The notes under the pieces: model-generated
Database searches by the model: none
What the model was told of the DNA's origin: nothing
The model's input: the letters and a program-made list of their open reading frames with translations, nothing else
In this document: piece after piece, positions 52,191-63,400 of the stretch
Position numbering within the stretch: the first letter of the stretch is position 1
How the letters are laid out: every line of letters begins with the position of its first letter
Program-made: the position numbers and the translations under genes
Source: Adiantum capillus-veneris
Lineage: Eukaryota; Streptophyta; Polypodiopsida; Polypodiales; Pteridaceae
Direction: 5' to 3'
Assembly: GCA_014529385.2 (NCBI GenBank)
Contig: CM043948.1
Span: 20,636,951-20,700,950 of the forward strand
DNA length: 64,000 bases

Positions 52191-53999
52191 AATTTGTCAA
52201 CTACCTTTAATCAAATGATGGAGAGGCTCTTTAAACCTCTTAAAAGCTTCACAAGAGTGTTCTTCGACAACATTATCACCTACTTAAAGTCTTTTGAGGA
52301 ACATAAGCAACATCTTCATGTATTATTCCAAGTTTTGAGAGGCAATAAGATTTATATTATTCAAAAGAAAAGTGAGTTTTTCTTAGGAGATTCAATATCT
52401 AGGTCATATGATCTCCCAAGTAGGGATCTGAATGGACCTTGAAATTTTGGAGGTAATAAAAGGTTGGCCTATACCAGTGAGTCTACATTAATTGAGAATC
52501 TTTATAGGAATGTGTGCATAATATAGATGCTTCATAGAAAAATTCTCATTCATAGCATCCATTGTATGCTTTGTTTAAAAAGAACGTCAAATTTGTATGG
52601 ATTGCTTACCTCTCTACCAATTCTAATATTATCAGACCTTTCAAAGCCTTTTGAAGTCCATTGTGATGCTTGTGGACAATGCCTTCTTGGAAATGTTTTT
52701 CTTCAATAAGGGCATTCCATAGCATACAAAAGTAGGAGATAGGATGAACAAGAAAAGAATATGGGCATGTATGAAACAGAGCTGGTATTTTTTACATGCC
52801 CTAGATACATGGAAGCATTATCTCCTAGGCACTCTATTACATTTGTGCACATACCACCAAAGTCTGAAGTACTTTTTGATGCAAACTAAATTAAGTGATT
52901 TAAAAAATGAGGTGGGAAAACATTCTTTCATAGTTTAACTGTCATATTGCTCACATAGCTAGTAAGCATATCCAAGTGGCTGATGTTCACAAAGACCAAA
53001 ATTAAATGCTATATCGATAGCTACTCACAATGATCTATCCACTATGATGGATGAGTATGCTATGGATCTAAACTTAGAAGATGCAATGTTAGCCATTTCA
53101 CTAGGGAAGAAAGAGGAACCATACAATGTGCAAGATGGTTATCTTCTCTATGGAAATAGGCTACACGTTACACATAGTTTACGTAAAAATTTTATGTATG
53201 TATCTCATGTTCCATTTTATGCCACACATAGAGGGATTCAAGCTACTCTCAACAAGGGAGTGGATATGTATTTTGATTGGCCAAAAATGAACGTAGACAT
53301 ACTGGACTATGTTTCCAAATGCATTGTATGGCAAACGAACAAATTATGATAGAGAGAAGTAGCCTAGCTTGCTTCAGCCATTGCCTATACCTGATTCCCT
53401 ATGGGAAAGTATATCCATGGATTTCATATTTAGATTACCAAGATCCATAAGTGGGAATATAGGAATATGGAAAATAGACCGGTTTATCAAGCAAGAACAT
53501 TCTATACGATAAAAAAGACTATTAAAGCACACCATGGCAACCCTCTTTATCTCATAGTCCTTTAAGTATCACAACTTACCAACATCTCTAGTGTCCACCA
53601 ATAGAGACCCAAGAATGACTAGCAATTTTTGGAAGGGTCTCTTTCAAAATCAGGATACTAGCCTATCACCCACAAACAGATGGCCAAAGTGAGATAGCAA
53701 ATTCAGCAGTTCTTGATCTACTTAAAGCCTATGTTAGAGAAGTAGATCAAAGAGATCAATGGAAAAAATGTTTACCCTTAGTAGAGTATGTGTACAATAA
53801 CAATGTCCATACTTCTACAGGAAATCCACCCTTCAAAGTAATTGAAGGAAGACCCAAGCTTCCATTGATAGTCAAGATACTTGGAAAATAGGTTTATTAC
53901 TAGTGATTATAGTAAAGACCTCAAAGAATCATTTTAGAAGATTAAGGAAACTATATCCATCACAAAAGAAAATCAAAAGGGTGCTATGGGTAAGCAGAT

Positions 54000-54515
54000 G
54001 AGTCTTGACAATCAAAGAGAATGATTGGGTATTGCTCAAGTTTCCCAAAAGATGCTTAAGCCATACTACGGACAAGGGAACACACGGATACCCAATGGGT
54101 CATCAAAAATATTATGCTAAGTTAGCAAAAAAGAATTATGTCCCATTTAAAATTCTTAAGCCTATCAATGAAACACCTTACAAGGTAAGGTTACCTAGTA
54201 TTTAGCTCAATTATAATGCCTTTCATGTGAGCCTCCTAAAACCTTATAAGCATAGACAAGTCTTGACCTTCAAAGAGTACGATTGGGTATTGCTCAACTT
54301 TCCCAAAGCATCCCTAAGCCATACTATGGGAAAGGGGACACAAGGACACCCAAAGGGTCACCAAAAATATAAAATATTATGCTAAGTTAGCAAAAAGATA
54401 TTATGCACCATTTCAATTCTTAAGGCTATCAATGATATAGATTACAAGTTAAGGTTACCTAACACATGGTTAATTCATAATGCCTTTCATATGAGCCTCT
54501 TGAAACCTTATAAGG
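54000..54515. repeat. About 258-bp tandem duplication of the integrase C-terminus
   Basis: The segment from AGTCTTGAC..GAGA(A/G)T to ..CCTTATAAG occurs at about 54000-54254 and again from about 54257. Both read as WVLL..FPK..LSHT.. and end in LLKPYK. The other integrase copies in the window have one unit. Confidence 0.85.
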
Positions 54516-54720
54516 GCAAGCCACCCAAATAGTCAATGATTGAAGAACCACCCAAGTTTCAAGATCAAGAAGAGATCCTATAGACAGAGAGAACTCTACA
54601 ATATATAGACAGTGTTTTAAGAAGTGCTAAGACTATCTGATGATGAAAGGTGGATGCAAGACATCCAACTAAAGGATAATGTAAACCTTGTAAATACTTA
54701 CAATGACTCCTATCAAAGGT

Positions 54721-55054
54721 AAGAACCATGTATAAACAAGTATGTTTTGAAGAGAATTTTTTCTAGTTTTGATCCCAATATTTCTTTTAAATGTTCATAA
54801 GTTTTTAAGTGTATATATTCCATGAATCAAGCTTGCGATAGCTTAGTCTCTCAAGCACATAGTAGACCTTGCCATTATACTATGAAAGATGATCAGGTCT
54901 AAGTAAAGACATGATTACGACATCTAAGCACCAAGTACAGTTAGTCATCACCGTGGAAGAATTTCAACGAGTAAAAAGGGATCCTCTACCCAAAGCATCA
55001 AGACTAGTTATGACTTTATTTTTTCTATCCCACAGTCGAGGACGACTATGATTT
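54721..55054 (+). other. Gypsy 3' non-coding region
   Basis: Third copy of the region seen at 14326 and 29694, with the shared ends GTCGAGGACGACTATG. No gene. Confidence 0.7.
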
Positions 55055-55068
55055 CAAGGGAGAGGTAA
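55055..55068 (+). other. Polypurine tract
   Basis: AAGGGAGAGGTAA-type tract directly before TGTCATAAAAGTT. Confidence 0.8.
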
Positions 55069-55893
55069 TGTCATAAAAGTTAATTTCTAACCTTCTAAAA
55101 TTATTTTCCATCTTAAATTGGCCTTTTAAGGTCAGGGAAAATAAAAGAGAACAAGTGAAGTTGATTCAAGTGCGTATGGACCAGCCCGATCAAAGGCTTG
55201 GAACCAAAAATCCATAAAAGAGAAAGGGTAATTTTTATTTGTATATCTCAACTATAGGTACATATCAAAGAAGGATGACTATATCCTGAGAAGCCTTGAT
55301 CAAAGGTATATGACAAAGGAGATGACCTAGAGCATTTATATGAGTTTAAAAATAGAAAGTAGCTATGCTAAATTTGAGTCATTAAAATAACTCTTTAGAA
55401 TCCAAGTATGAAGTTTGGGAAGCCTTAGGATAAATTTCTAACTCGCCACAAATAGCCTAAATCTAGTAGGTCTAAATGTAGCAATATTGAGAGCAGCTTG
55501 ATGACACCTCCAAAGCATTGTGCTAAGGTTTTTCACAAGAGGTGAAGTTTTAAATCTCGAGGGTGAGTTTAATTTTTACCAAAGTCTATTCTAATTTAAC
55601 AAGTCCTAAATTAGCACGTAGACTGTAGCCAAGGCGAGATTCATAAAGCCTACAAGGCTTGTGCAAAGATCTTCCACATGAGCTAATTAAATTAAAGGGT
55701 AAATTTGTGTTTTTAATAAGTGAAAGGAAAAATCTAAAGTCTAAGGTTAGATTAGTCCTTTATCATTTAGAAAGTTGACTCTAGTCCTTCTTTTCTAAGC
55801 TTGGCTACACCACATGTCCAAAGTAGCATCAAATTGCTTTATGTGAAGTTAGCAAGTTTATATGGTGTGTACACTTCCAAGAAGAGTAGGTGG

Positions 55894-55896
<3 letters not shown>

Positions 55897-55939
<43 letters not shown>
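55897..55939. repeat. Poly(G) run of 43 bases
   Basis: Uninterrupted G, preceded by TGGGGA. It lies in the LTR. The open frames through it are products of the repeat and are not genes. Confidence 0.95.
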
Positions 55940-56150
55940 CGCAATGCTCATGCTTAGCACGAGTGGAGAAGTGTATGAGCTTGCATGAATTGAATTTGAG
56001 TGTTCACTTCTCATTGTTCAAGGTGTATGCATTTCGTTTGAAGACTAGCTTTGCAAGTTTTGCATGGGATAAAAGCAAGGGCTCGTTTGGGATTTTTGGC
56101 TCTTCTTCCTCATTCAAACACTCTAAAGTACTAGGTGTGGCCAAGAAAAC

Positions 56151-56173
56151 TCTCTCTCTCTCTCTCTCTCTCA
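56151..56173. repeat. (CT)n microsatellite in LTR
   Basis: About 11 CT units before CATGGGAGCTCAAGAG. Confidence 0.9.
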
Positions 56174-56859
56174 TGGGAGCTCAAGAGGTGACTATCATGC
56201 TCAAGCCACTTGGCTATGGATGCAAATCCAAGCAATGAAACATTCATCTTCTTCTTCTTCATCAACTTCTACTACTCTATTATGCTAATCTATGCTAAGA
56301 GATTTCCCATGGAGTAAGCATAGAGGAAGTAGAAATTCTCTTGCTTGCAAAAATACTTGCAAGCAAGATTCATCATCTTCTTCTTTATCATATTCTACTA
56401 CTCTATTATGCTGAGCTATGCTAAGAGCTTTCCCATGGAGTAAGCATATAGGAAGTAAACATTCTCTTGCTTGCAAAAGACTTCTTTCACCCTCATCTAC
56501 CTCTTACTTGTAATTATTTCTCCTCGCTAGGGTGTTTAGGACTTCGAAACGAGGGTTACACCATGGAATCTTAAGAAAACCATGTTCTTGGTTCAAATAA
56601 AGCTCTACAAGAGCACACCTTTTGTTATGATCAAATCTCTCTTTGAGAGAGAGTTATAATACAAAGACATTTTGGAGGGGGGACCGGCTCCAAAAATGTT
56701 TTGTCTTGATCAAGTTTTCAATCTTAATTGTGATATTCTCTTTGAAGGATGTGCATGATTTTGAATTTTCTAATGTGTGAATGTGCAATGAAATCAACCT
56801 GGCACAATCTGTAGCTTACTCTAAAGAATTCTTTTCAAGAAAACTCTCTCCTTTCATAA

Positions 56860-59162
56860 GTTAAAATATCATCGAATCTAAAGTATTAAATTCTTTGATA
56901 GACATTAGTGAGATCTTCAACATCATGAAAACCCAATTTCAAGCCAGTTTCCATTGGAGTAGCAATAGCTTAAAAGTTTTCAAGTCCAAACTTACATACG
57001 CTAATGTCTCTATGTAACTTTGTTGACACAAAGGAATACCTCCATCACATTGCTTAAACTCTATGCCCAAGAAATGATGCAAAAATACCCAAGACTTTCA
57101 TCTTGAAAGTAGAATTCAATTTACCTTTGAATTCAATTTTTTTTTGTCTCATTTGGACCAATTATCAACAAATCGTCTAAGTATGAAACATTGATGAGAA
57201 ATCACCTCCACATTTGATATACAAATTGCTCTCAATTGGATTGTTATGAAAGCCTTGTTGAATCAAATGAATGTTAGATTTCTTATACCTAGCATGGGCA
57301 GACTGCTTCAATCCATACAAACATTTTTCATACTCTATTTTCTTGTCATTTCTTGACAAAATCGGGAGGCAGTGTTACATATACATCCTCAAATATATCA
57401 CCATTCAAGAAAGAAGTAGAAATGTTTGATTGATGTATATTAATTCACCCAAAATGAGCTAATCGTTCACATAGAAAACAAATAATAGTCATACGACAAG
57501 TGGGAGAAAAAGTCTCTTCATAGGCAAAGCCATTCTATTGTGCATAACCTTTTGCAACAAGTAGAGCCTTGTAATGATCAATATCACCATGGGCTTACGC
57601 TTCAACTTGTAAATCCAGTTTATATTAATGGCCTTTTTGCTAGGAGGAAAATCATATAAAGTCCATGTGTCATTTTCTATAAGTGCATCATATTTTTATT
57701 GCATGGTGGCTATCCAATTTTTGGAATTTTGTGCTTCATCAAAGAGGTTTCTCTTCATCACACAAACTAGAAACAATCAAAGCATAACAGTATGATGCAT
57801 ATGACGCATGGCACGAACCTAAGCGAGTATGACTAGATATAGGTGCATTCAATTTACTATAATGCAAAGTATGCACTAGCCAGTTTGACACACTCCTAGT
57901 CTCTTCAGTCTCAGCCCTTTCCACTTCAAGTTCATCATGTATATCTGCATTAGTAATAGGCTCATACATAGCATTTTCAAAAACCCCAATGGTCTGTACA
58001 CGTGCCTCATTAGAACTTACATTCAAGTTTCCACCTTAAAAAAAGAGGGAATAATTGTCATGAATTTTCTATGAGCTAACATTATTGTGTCTAGTACATG
58101 ATGACAAAGGCTGAAAAAAATCTTCCCCAAATACAATATCTCATGAAACCAAGATACATTTTTCTTGTGGATGGTATAACTTGTGACTTTTCTTTCAAGA
58201 TTCTAACAAACAAAATTGCATTTGACAGGCTTTTCATCCAATTTTTTGCACTACATTTGTGGCACCAAAACTTAAGCCAAATAACCAAAAAAATGCACGT
58301 GACCTATAGATGGCTTCTTATCATGCCATGCTTCATAAGGATTCATAAACTACAAGGATTTCGTATGACACCTATTAGTACATAAGTAGCACACATGACG
58401 ACCTCAAGCCAAAACGAATGTTATAAAGCTTGACTCTTGACCACACATTGTGCCATCGTTGTAAGCGACATATATTTCTTTCAAAAACACCAATTTTTCT
58501 AGTGGTGTACCATTTTTTCTAGTGGTGTATACAACATTGTACATTGGCATTTTATCCCACAACTAGCCAGAAATGTATTAAATTCATAAGACACATACTT
58601 CCCCCTTTGATTTGTATGGAGGGTGTCCATATTACATTTAGAGATATTTTTTTCCATAACCAAAAATTTCTTGAAACACATGAGCACCTTGGATTTAGCT
58701 TTAAGCAAAATATTCGTTAATGAAAGTCACAAAGTATAGGTAATTAACCAAGGATGGAGTTTGCATAGGCCCACAAACATCACTATACACAAGTTGTAAC
58801 CTGTATGTAGCCCTTAGAGATCCATCCCTTGGAAACTTTTAACACTATACATTACCCATAATACATCCTTCCTAAACATGCTTAGAAGGTCCTTCAACAA
58901 GCAGCAAGGAAGCGGCCATGTCAAATTTCTACAAACACAACAAACTGGCAAAATCCAGATACCTAGAACATGCATACCAAAGTTTTGCAATTGAAACAAC
59001 CTTTGAATTCACAATTCCATTTGCAAAATTCTTCCATGCAATACAAAGTGAGTTTATACATCCCACAACACAAATTACCAGATGCAACGATTGCATCACC
59101 AAAATTGAGATTATGAATTGTACATATGTAGGGATATCTCTAACAAGAAATTTCCACATGTG
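56860..59162 (-). pseudogene. Copia integrase-RT remnant
   Basis: On the minus strand, right to left: pre-integrase region with a KLWYACSRYL-like piece (about 58975), integrase pieces (about 58740-58300), the variable linker (NVSSNEARVQTIGVFEN, then NWLVHTLHYSKLNAPISS, 58026-57739), then RT (CLYGLKQSAHARYKK near 57300; YVSYLDDLLI-type remnants near 57170). Nearly every block matches the copia at 59884-64000, so it is an older copy of that family in the opposite orientation. LTRs and gag are missing. Heavily decayed. Confidence 0.8.
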
Positions 59163-59219
59163 ATGCTTCTTAAGGGATTCGATAAAATGTTGCTTATTAG
59201 AGTGACATTTCTTTTACAA

Positions 59220-59580
59220 TGACTGCTGCATTATGCACAATTGGGATCTCTACTATTGCAAGACTTAATCTTGTTGTGAAATTTGGATGATAAGTGTACT
59301 CTATATGATCTCAATTTAAGTAATATAATTGTGGCATGTGGCCATGTGACACTTGTTTTCTAGTATGTATAAGTTTAATGTACATGATAAATGTGTGGCA
59401 TGCATAGTGTATGACTCAAAGATGATAGTATGTGCAAAAATGTAACATGCACATTTTGATCATCTAAATTTTTCTTGTTTGTTGTTTGCTAGAAATTTGA
59501 GATGATTATGTTGTTGTCTGTTCTCTTGAGGAACTATTTAGACATGTTTACGAGGGATCTAATTTAGGAAAAGTGTAACA
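59220..59580 (+). pseudogene. Copia protease/pre-integrase remnant, head-to-head with the minus-strand copy
   Basis: Pieces match 61770-62060 of the downstream copia: ISTIARLNLVVKFG (compare SALARLGLVVKFV), then the GCACATTTTGATCATCTAAATTT block. It lies in plus orientation directly after a minus-strand copia remnant that carries the equivalent region. Confidence 0.7.
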
Positions 59581-59829
59581 TCTTGATTGTGAAGGGCAGC
59601 CTGTTAATAATCACGTAGGAAGGAAGCTCTGTTAATAATCGCGCAGACTAAGCTATGGTGATCACAGGGTTCGTCGGCGAGGATATGAAGGTCGGCGCGA
59701 TGGTCTGAAGTGCTGAAGAGTGGCTGTACAAGACAAGCTGAGGTGTGTGACGTGGTGGCTACAAGGTGTGGTAGCGTCCTAGAGCTTCGAGCACAACCGC
59801 CTTCCAAAAGCTTTTAGCAAGACGATGCA

Positions 59830-59866
<37 letters not shown>

Positions 59867-59883
59867 AACAGGACGGCAGCACG
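59581..59883. other. About 300 bp flanking the copia 5' LTR, with poly(C)
   Basis: No gene recognised. It contains a 34-base C run at 59831-59864, directly followed by TCAACAGGACGGCAGCACG and the LTR start. Confidence 0.5.
59831..59864. repeat. Poly(C) run of 34 bases
   Basis: Uninterrupted C. Together with the 43-G run at 55897 it gives inverted G/C homopolymers about 3.9 kb apart. Confidence 0.95.
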
Positions 59884-60111
59884 TGTTACCATATACATGT
59901 GGTAGTGATGTGTGTGAGCACACTAGGATTTCCGGGGAATTTTTTCCTCTCTTTAGGAGGTTTTTTCCCCCGAGCATTGTATATACGCTCATCACACTAG
60001 GGCTATCTATCTTTCCATTGCACACTAAGTAACACACTCTCTATTGTGTGCCTTGAGCTTCCTTCATCTTCTCCGAGCTGTGTGTGTTTCTCTGCAACCC
60101 TAATTCCAACA
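59884..60111 (+). repeat. Copia 5' LTR, 228 bp, with TATA-like element
   Basis: Starts TGTTACCATATACATG and ends AATTCCAACA. TGTATATAC at about 59978-59986 is a possible TATA box. Confidence 0.9.
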
Positions 60112-60113
60112 AT

Positions 60114-60125
60114 TGGTATCAGAGC
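60114..60125 (+). other. Copia primer-binding site, perfect initiator-Met type
   Basis: TGGTATCAGAGC, two bases after the LTR. Confidence 0.95.
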
Positions 60126-60473
60126 AGGTTACGTCCTCCAAGGCTTAGTCGCCAGCTGCTCCAGCACACGCCTGCTCACTTTCTCCGATTACAATGAGCT
60201 TTGGAAAGCCTTCGCAGATCGACAAATATTTCGGGAATCCTCGTAGAGCTCAGTCTGCTCAGATTTTTGATTCGGGCTCATTTCAGCCTCCGTTTCCACT
60301 ACAAGCAGGTCTGCACAGGCGATTTCGTCATTTTGTGTAGAATTTTTGTCAGTGTTGTTTTCTGCATATTAGGTGTCTTACAGTCTTCCATGGTTTGTGC
60401 TATATAGCACGTGTTGTACCCGCTCCGTTTCTCCTGTTTTCCGACAGTTTTCACATCAAGTGCATCATTTACC
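60126..60473 (+). other. Copia leader
   Basis: About 350 bp to the gag ATG, related to the minus-strand leaders at 40813-41146 and 50504-50840. No conserved frame. Confidence 0.7.
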
Positions 60474-63400
60474 ATGGTTGACAACAACACATATGTCTTC
60501 AAGATGTTCGCTGCTGAGGACAGGTTGGATGGGGACAATTACCCTATGTGGGCTTATATGATGCAACACGCTCTTGTGTCAAAGGGCGTCTAGAATATTG
60601 TGTAGGGCATTGATGTACGTCCTGGTTCTGAGGATGTAGGCGATGTTGAGGATGTTGCAGGTCTTGCTGCAAGGATTGCAGTTATTAGAGTTGTTTTGCC
60701 TACGGCAGAACAATCTCGTTGGGATGTAAAGGATGTGTAGGCTCATGCATTGATTGCGTTGTTTGTGAAGTGCACCATTGTTCCTCACATCCATTCAACA
60801 AAATCTGCAAAACAGGCTTGGGATATTTTGGCTGGTCTTTATGCAAGTCGCAATGAGGCTAAAATTGCTTTGCTGCGTAAAGAGCTGGAGTCGAAGATTA
60901 TGCATGAGGAAGATGATATGGCCACTTTCCTTGCTAGTGTCAAGGATATCAATGAGCAACTTATTTCTGCAGGTGAAGTCATTTCAGACAGTTCCCTTGT
61001 GCAGACTGTTCTTGATGCCTTACCAGATTCTTACCAGACTTTTGCTAGTACTTGGAGACTTATGACCCAAGGAAATCCAGAAGTTGTCAAGTATGATGCA
61101 TTATGCACATTGCTGTTGCAAGAGTCACTTTCCAAAAAAACAGACTAGACAACGTGCGGTTGGACAGGCTTTTATTGCTTCTCAAAGAAAGGGTGGTAAC
61201 AGCAATGGAGCCACTTCTTATGGTTCTGCTGTGAGTGGAAAAACTTTTGCTCCTAATGCTTCTACTGGTAGAAATTTGTCTAGAAATTTTGGGGATAAGG
61301 GCAAAAAGAATATGCGTTGCCATTATTGTAAAGCTAATGATCACTTGATCAAGCAGTGTCCTACGTTGAAGGCAAAAGAGGCTAAGAAGAAAGAGGGTGG
61401 TTCCACTACAAATACAGCCATTGTTGAGTCTTTTGTAAAAGGAGACTGTAATGTTGATGTTGATGCAGAATGGGCTTTTAGCGTAGAGTGCACCTACAAT
61501 CCCGCTGTCCATGATGCATTCTTGTCAATTGCTGCAGATTCACATGTGTGGTATTTCAACAATGGTGCTACAAAGCACATTACCTCACATCGTGGATTGT
61601 TCACCTCTCTCGAGTCTATCCCTCATGGGAATTCAGTCACTTGTGCCAACAATGCCTCTTATCCGGTTCAAGGAGTTGGAAAGATTATGCTTACTGCTTC
61701 TAATGGTAGTTCTTTCACACTTGTTGATGCACTTTATGTACCAGGGATCAAGAAGAATCTTTTGTCTGTATCTGCACTTGCTAGACTTGGACTTGTAGTC
61801 AAATTTGTGGATGACAGATGTACAGTTCATGATCTCAGTTTTGGTGATGAAATTGTTGCATCTGACCTTTTGTGCCGTGGGTTGTATAAGCTCACTTTGT
61901 ATGAAAAATTTGTGGACAAAATTTTGCAAATGCAGTTGCAGATTCAAGGGCTATTTTCGATGCAAAACTTTGGCATGCACGTTTTGGTCATCTAAATTTT
62001 GCCAGTTTGCTGCGTTTGGAGAAATCTGATATGGTTGCTTCTTTGCCGCCTCTTGAAGCACCTGTCAAACATGTTTGTGAAGTCTGTATTCTGGGTAAAA
62101 TACAACATTTTAAGTTTCCAAAGGATGGTTCAATTAGGGCCACATGCAGGTTGCAGCTTGTGCATAGTGATGTTTGTGGGCCCATGCAAACTCCGTCCTT
62201 GGGTAATTACCTGTACTTCGTGACTTTCATTGATGATTATTCTAGGCATGCATGGGTATTTCCACTTAAAGCGAAGTCCGAAGTTTTTATGTGCTTCAAA
62301 CAATTTCTGGCTATGGCTGAAAATGTCTCGAAATGTACTATGGGCACCCTCCGTTCCGATCGAGGGGGGGAGTATATGTCTCATGAATTCAATGCATTTC
62401 TGGCTAGTCGTGGGATAAAACACCAATGTACAGTGCCTTATACACCTCAGCAAAATGGTGTTGCTGAGACGAAAAACAAGTCACTTACGGAAATGGCATG
62501 ATGTATGGTCAAAAGTCAAGCTTTGCCGCATTCTTTTTGGCTTGAGGCCATCATGTGTGCCACTTATATACTAAACAGGTGTCCTACAAAAGCTTTGCAG
62601 TCTATTACTCCATATGAAGCATGGAATGATAGAAAGCCTTCTATTGAGCACATGCGTGTTTTTGGATGTTTGGCATATGCTTTGGTGCCACAAACACACC
62701 ACAGAAAATTGGATGATAAGGCTGTCAAATGTATTTTTGTTGGTTATAGTGCTAAAAGCAAAGGTTACATGTTGTATCATCCACAAAAAAAATGTATTCT
62801 GGTTTCACGGGATGTAGTGTTTGTGGAAGATTCTGTTGAGCCCTTGCTGTCATGTACTAGAGACAGTAATGTAAGCTCACTAGACATTTATGACACTTTG
62901 TTGCCTCTTTTCAGTGGTGGAAATACGAATGTAAGTTCCAATGAGGCAAATGTACAGCCTATGGGGGTTTCTGAAAATGTTACAGATCAGCCTATTACTG
63001 ATGCAGATGTACATAATGTACTTGATGAGGAAAGAGCTGAAAATGAGCAGGCAAGAGGTATGCCAAAATGGCTGGTGCACACTTTACATGAGAGTAAATT
63101 AAATGCACCTTTGTCTAGTCATACTCGTTCAGGCTCCCGCCATGCATCTTATGCATCAGATTGTTATTCTTTGGCTGTGTCTAGCTTACATGATGTTGAG
63201 GAACCTCTTTCTTTTGATGAAGCACAAAATTCAAAAAATTGGATGGCTGCCATGCAATCAGAATATGATGCACTTATAGAAAATGACACATGGACTTTAT
63301 GTGATTTGCCTCCTTGCAAAAAGGCCATTGGTACAAAGTGGGTTTACAAGTTGAAACGCAAGCAAGATGGTGAGATCAATCACCATAAGGTTCGACTTGT

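Larger units (their letters stand above)
43209..52477. repeat. Tandem segmental duplication, copy 2
   Basis: Homologous in order to 39299-43208: gypsy LTR, copia gag, leader, 5' LTR, gypsy gag-protease-RT. It ends TATACCAG at 52477, after which the gypsy RT continues. It lacks the solo LTR and MITE of copy 1 and carries a LINE (44139) and a 4.1-kb insertion (46405). Confidence 0.85.
51080..54720 (+). pseudogene. Gypsy gag-pol remnant, copy 2 and downstream pol
   Basis: To 52477 it is the paralogue of copy 1: gag-protease fusion without zinc knuckle, then RT with FFDNII at the catalytic site. Beyond that it continues into RNase H (LSKPFEVHCDACG, 52640-52680), then the integrase zinc-binding part (HVPFYATHRGIQATLNKGVD, then CIVWQTNK, about 53200-53345). 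The integrase core follows (53550-53800; TSNFWKGLF-like and YHPQTDGQSEIAN-like pieces), then the C-terminal region (ENDWVLLKFPKR, HNAFHMSLLKPYKGKPPK) and a chromodomain end near 54650-54720. Many stops and frameshifts. It is an old chromovirus, more decayed than the one at 24446-27550. Confidence 0.85.
55069..56800 (+). mobile_element. Gypsy 3' LTR, divergent subfamily
   Basis: Starts TGTCATAAAAGTTAATTTC after the polypurine tract. Shared LTR blocks include GGAGGGGGGACCGGCTCC (about 56672-56691). The middle differs from the other LTRs and includes a 43-G run and duplicated ATTCTCTTGCTTGCAAAA segments (about 56335 and 56460). The usual CATTACA end is not seen; the LTR seems to be cut by copia sequence. 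The right boundary is approximate. Confidence 0.7.

Noticed and set aside
55801-56238. 145-codon frame with a run of glycines.
   Set aside because: The glycine run comes from the 43-G homopolymer inside an LTR.
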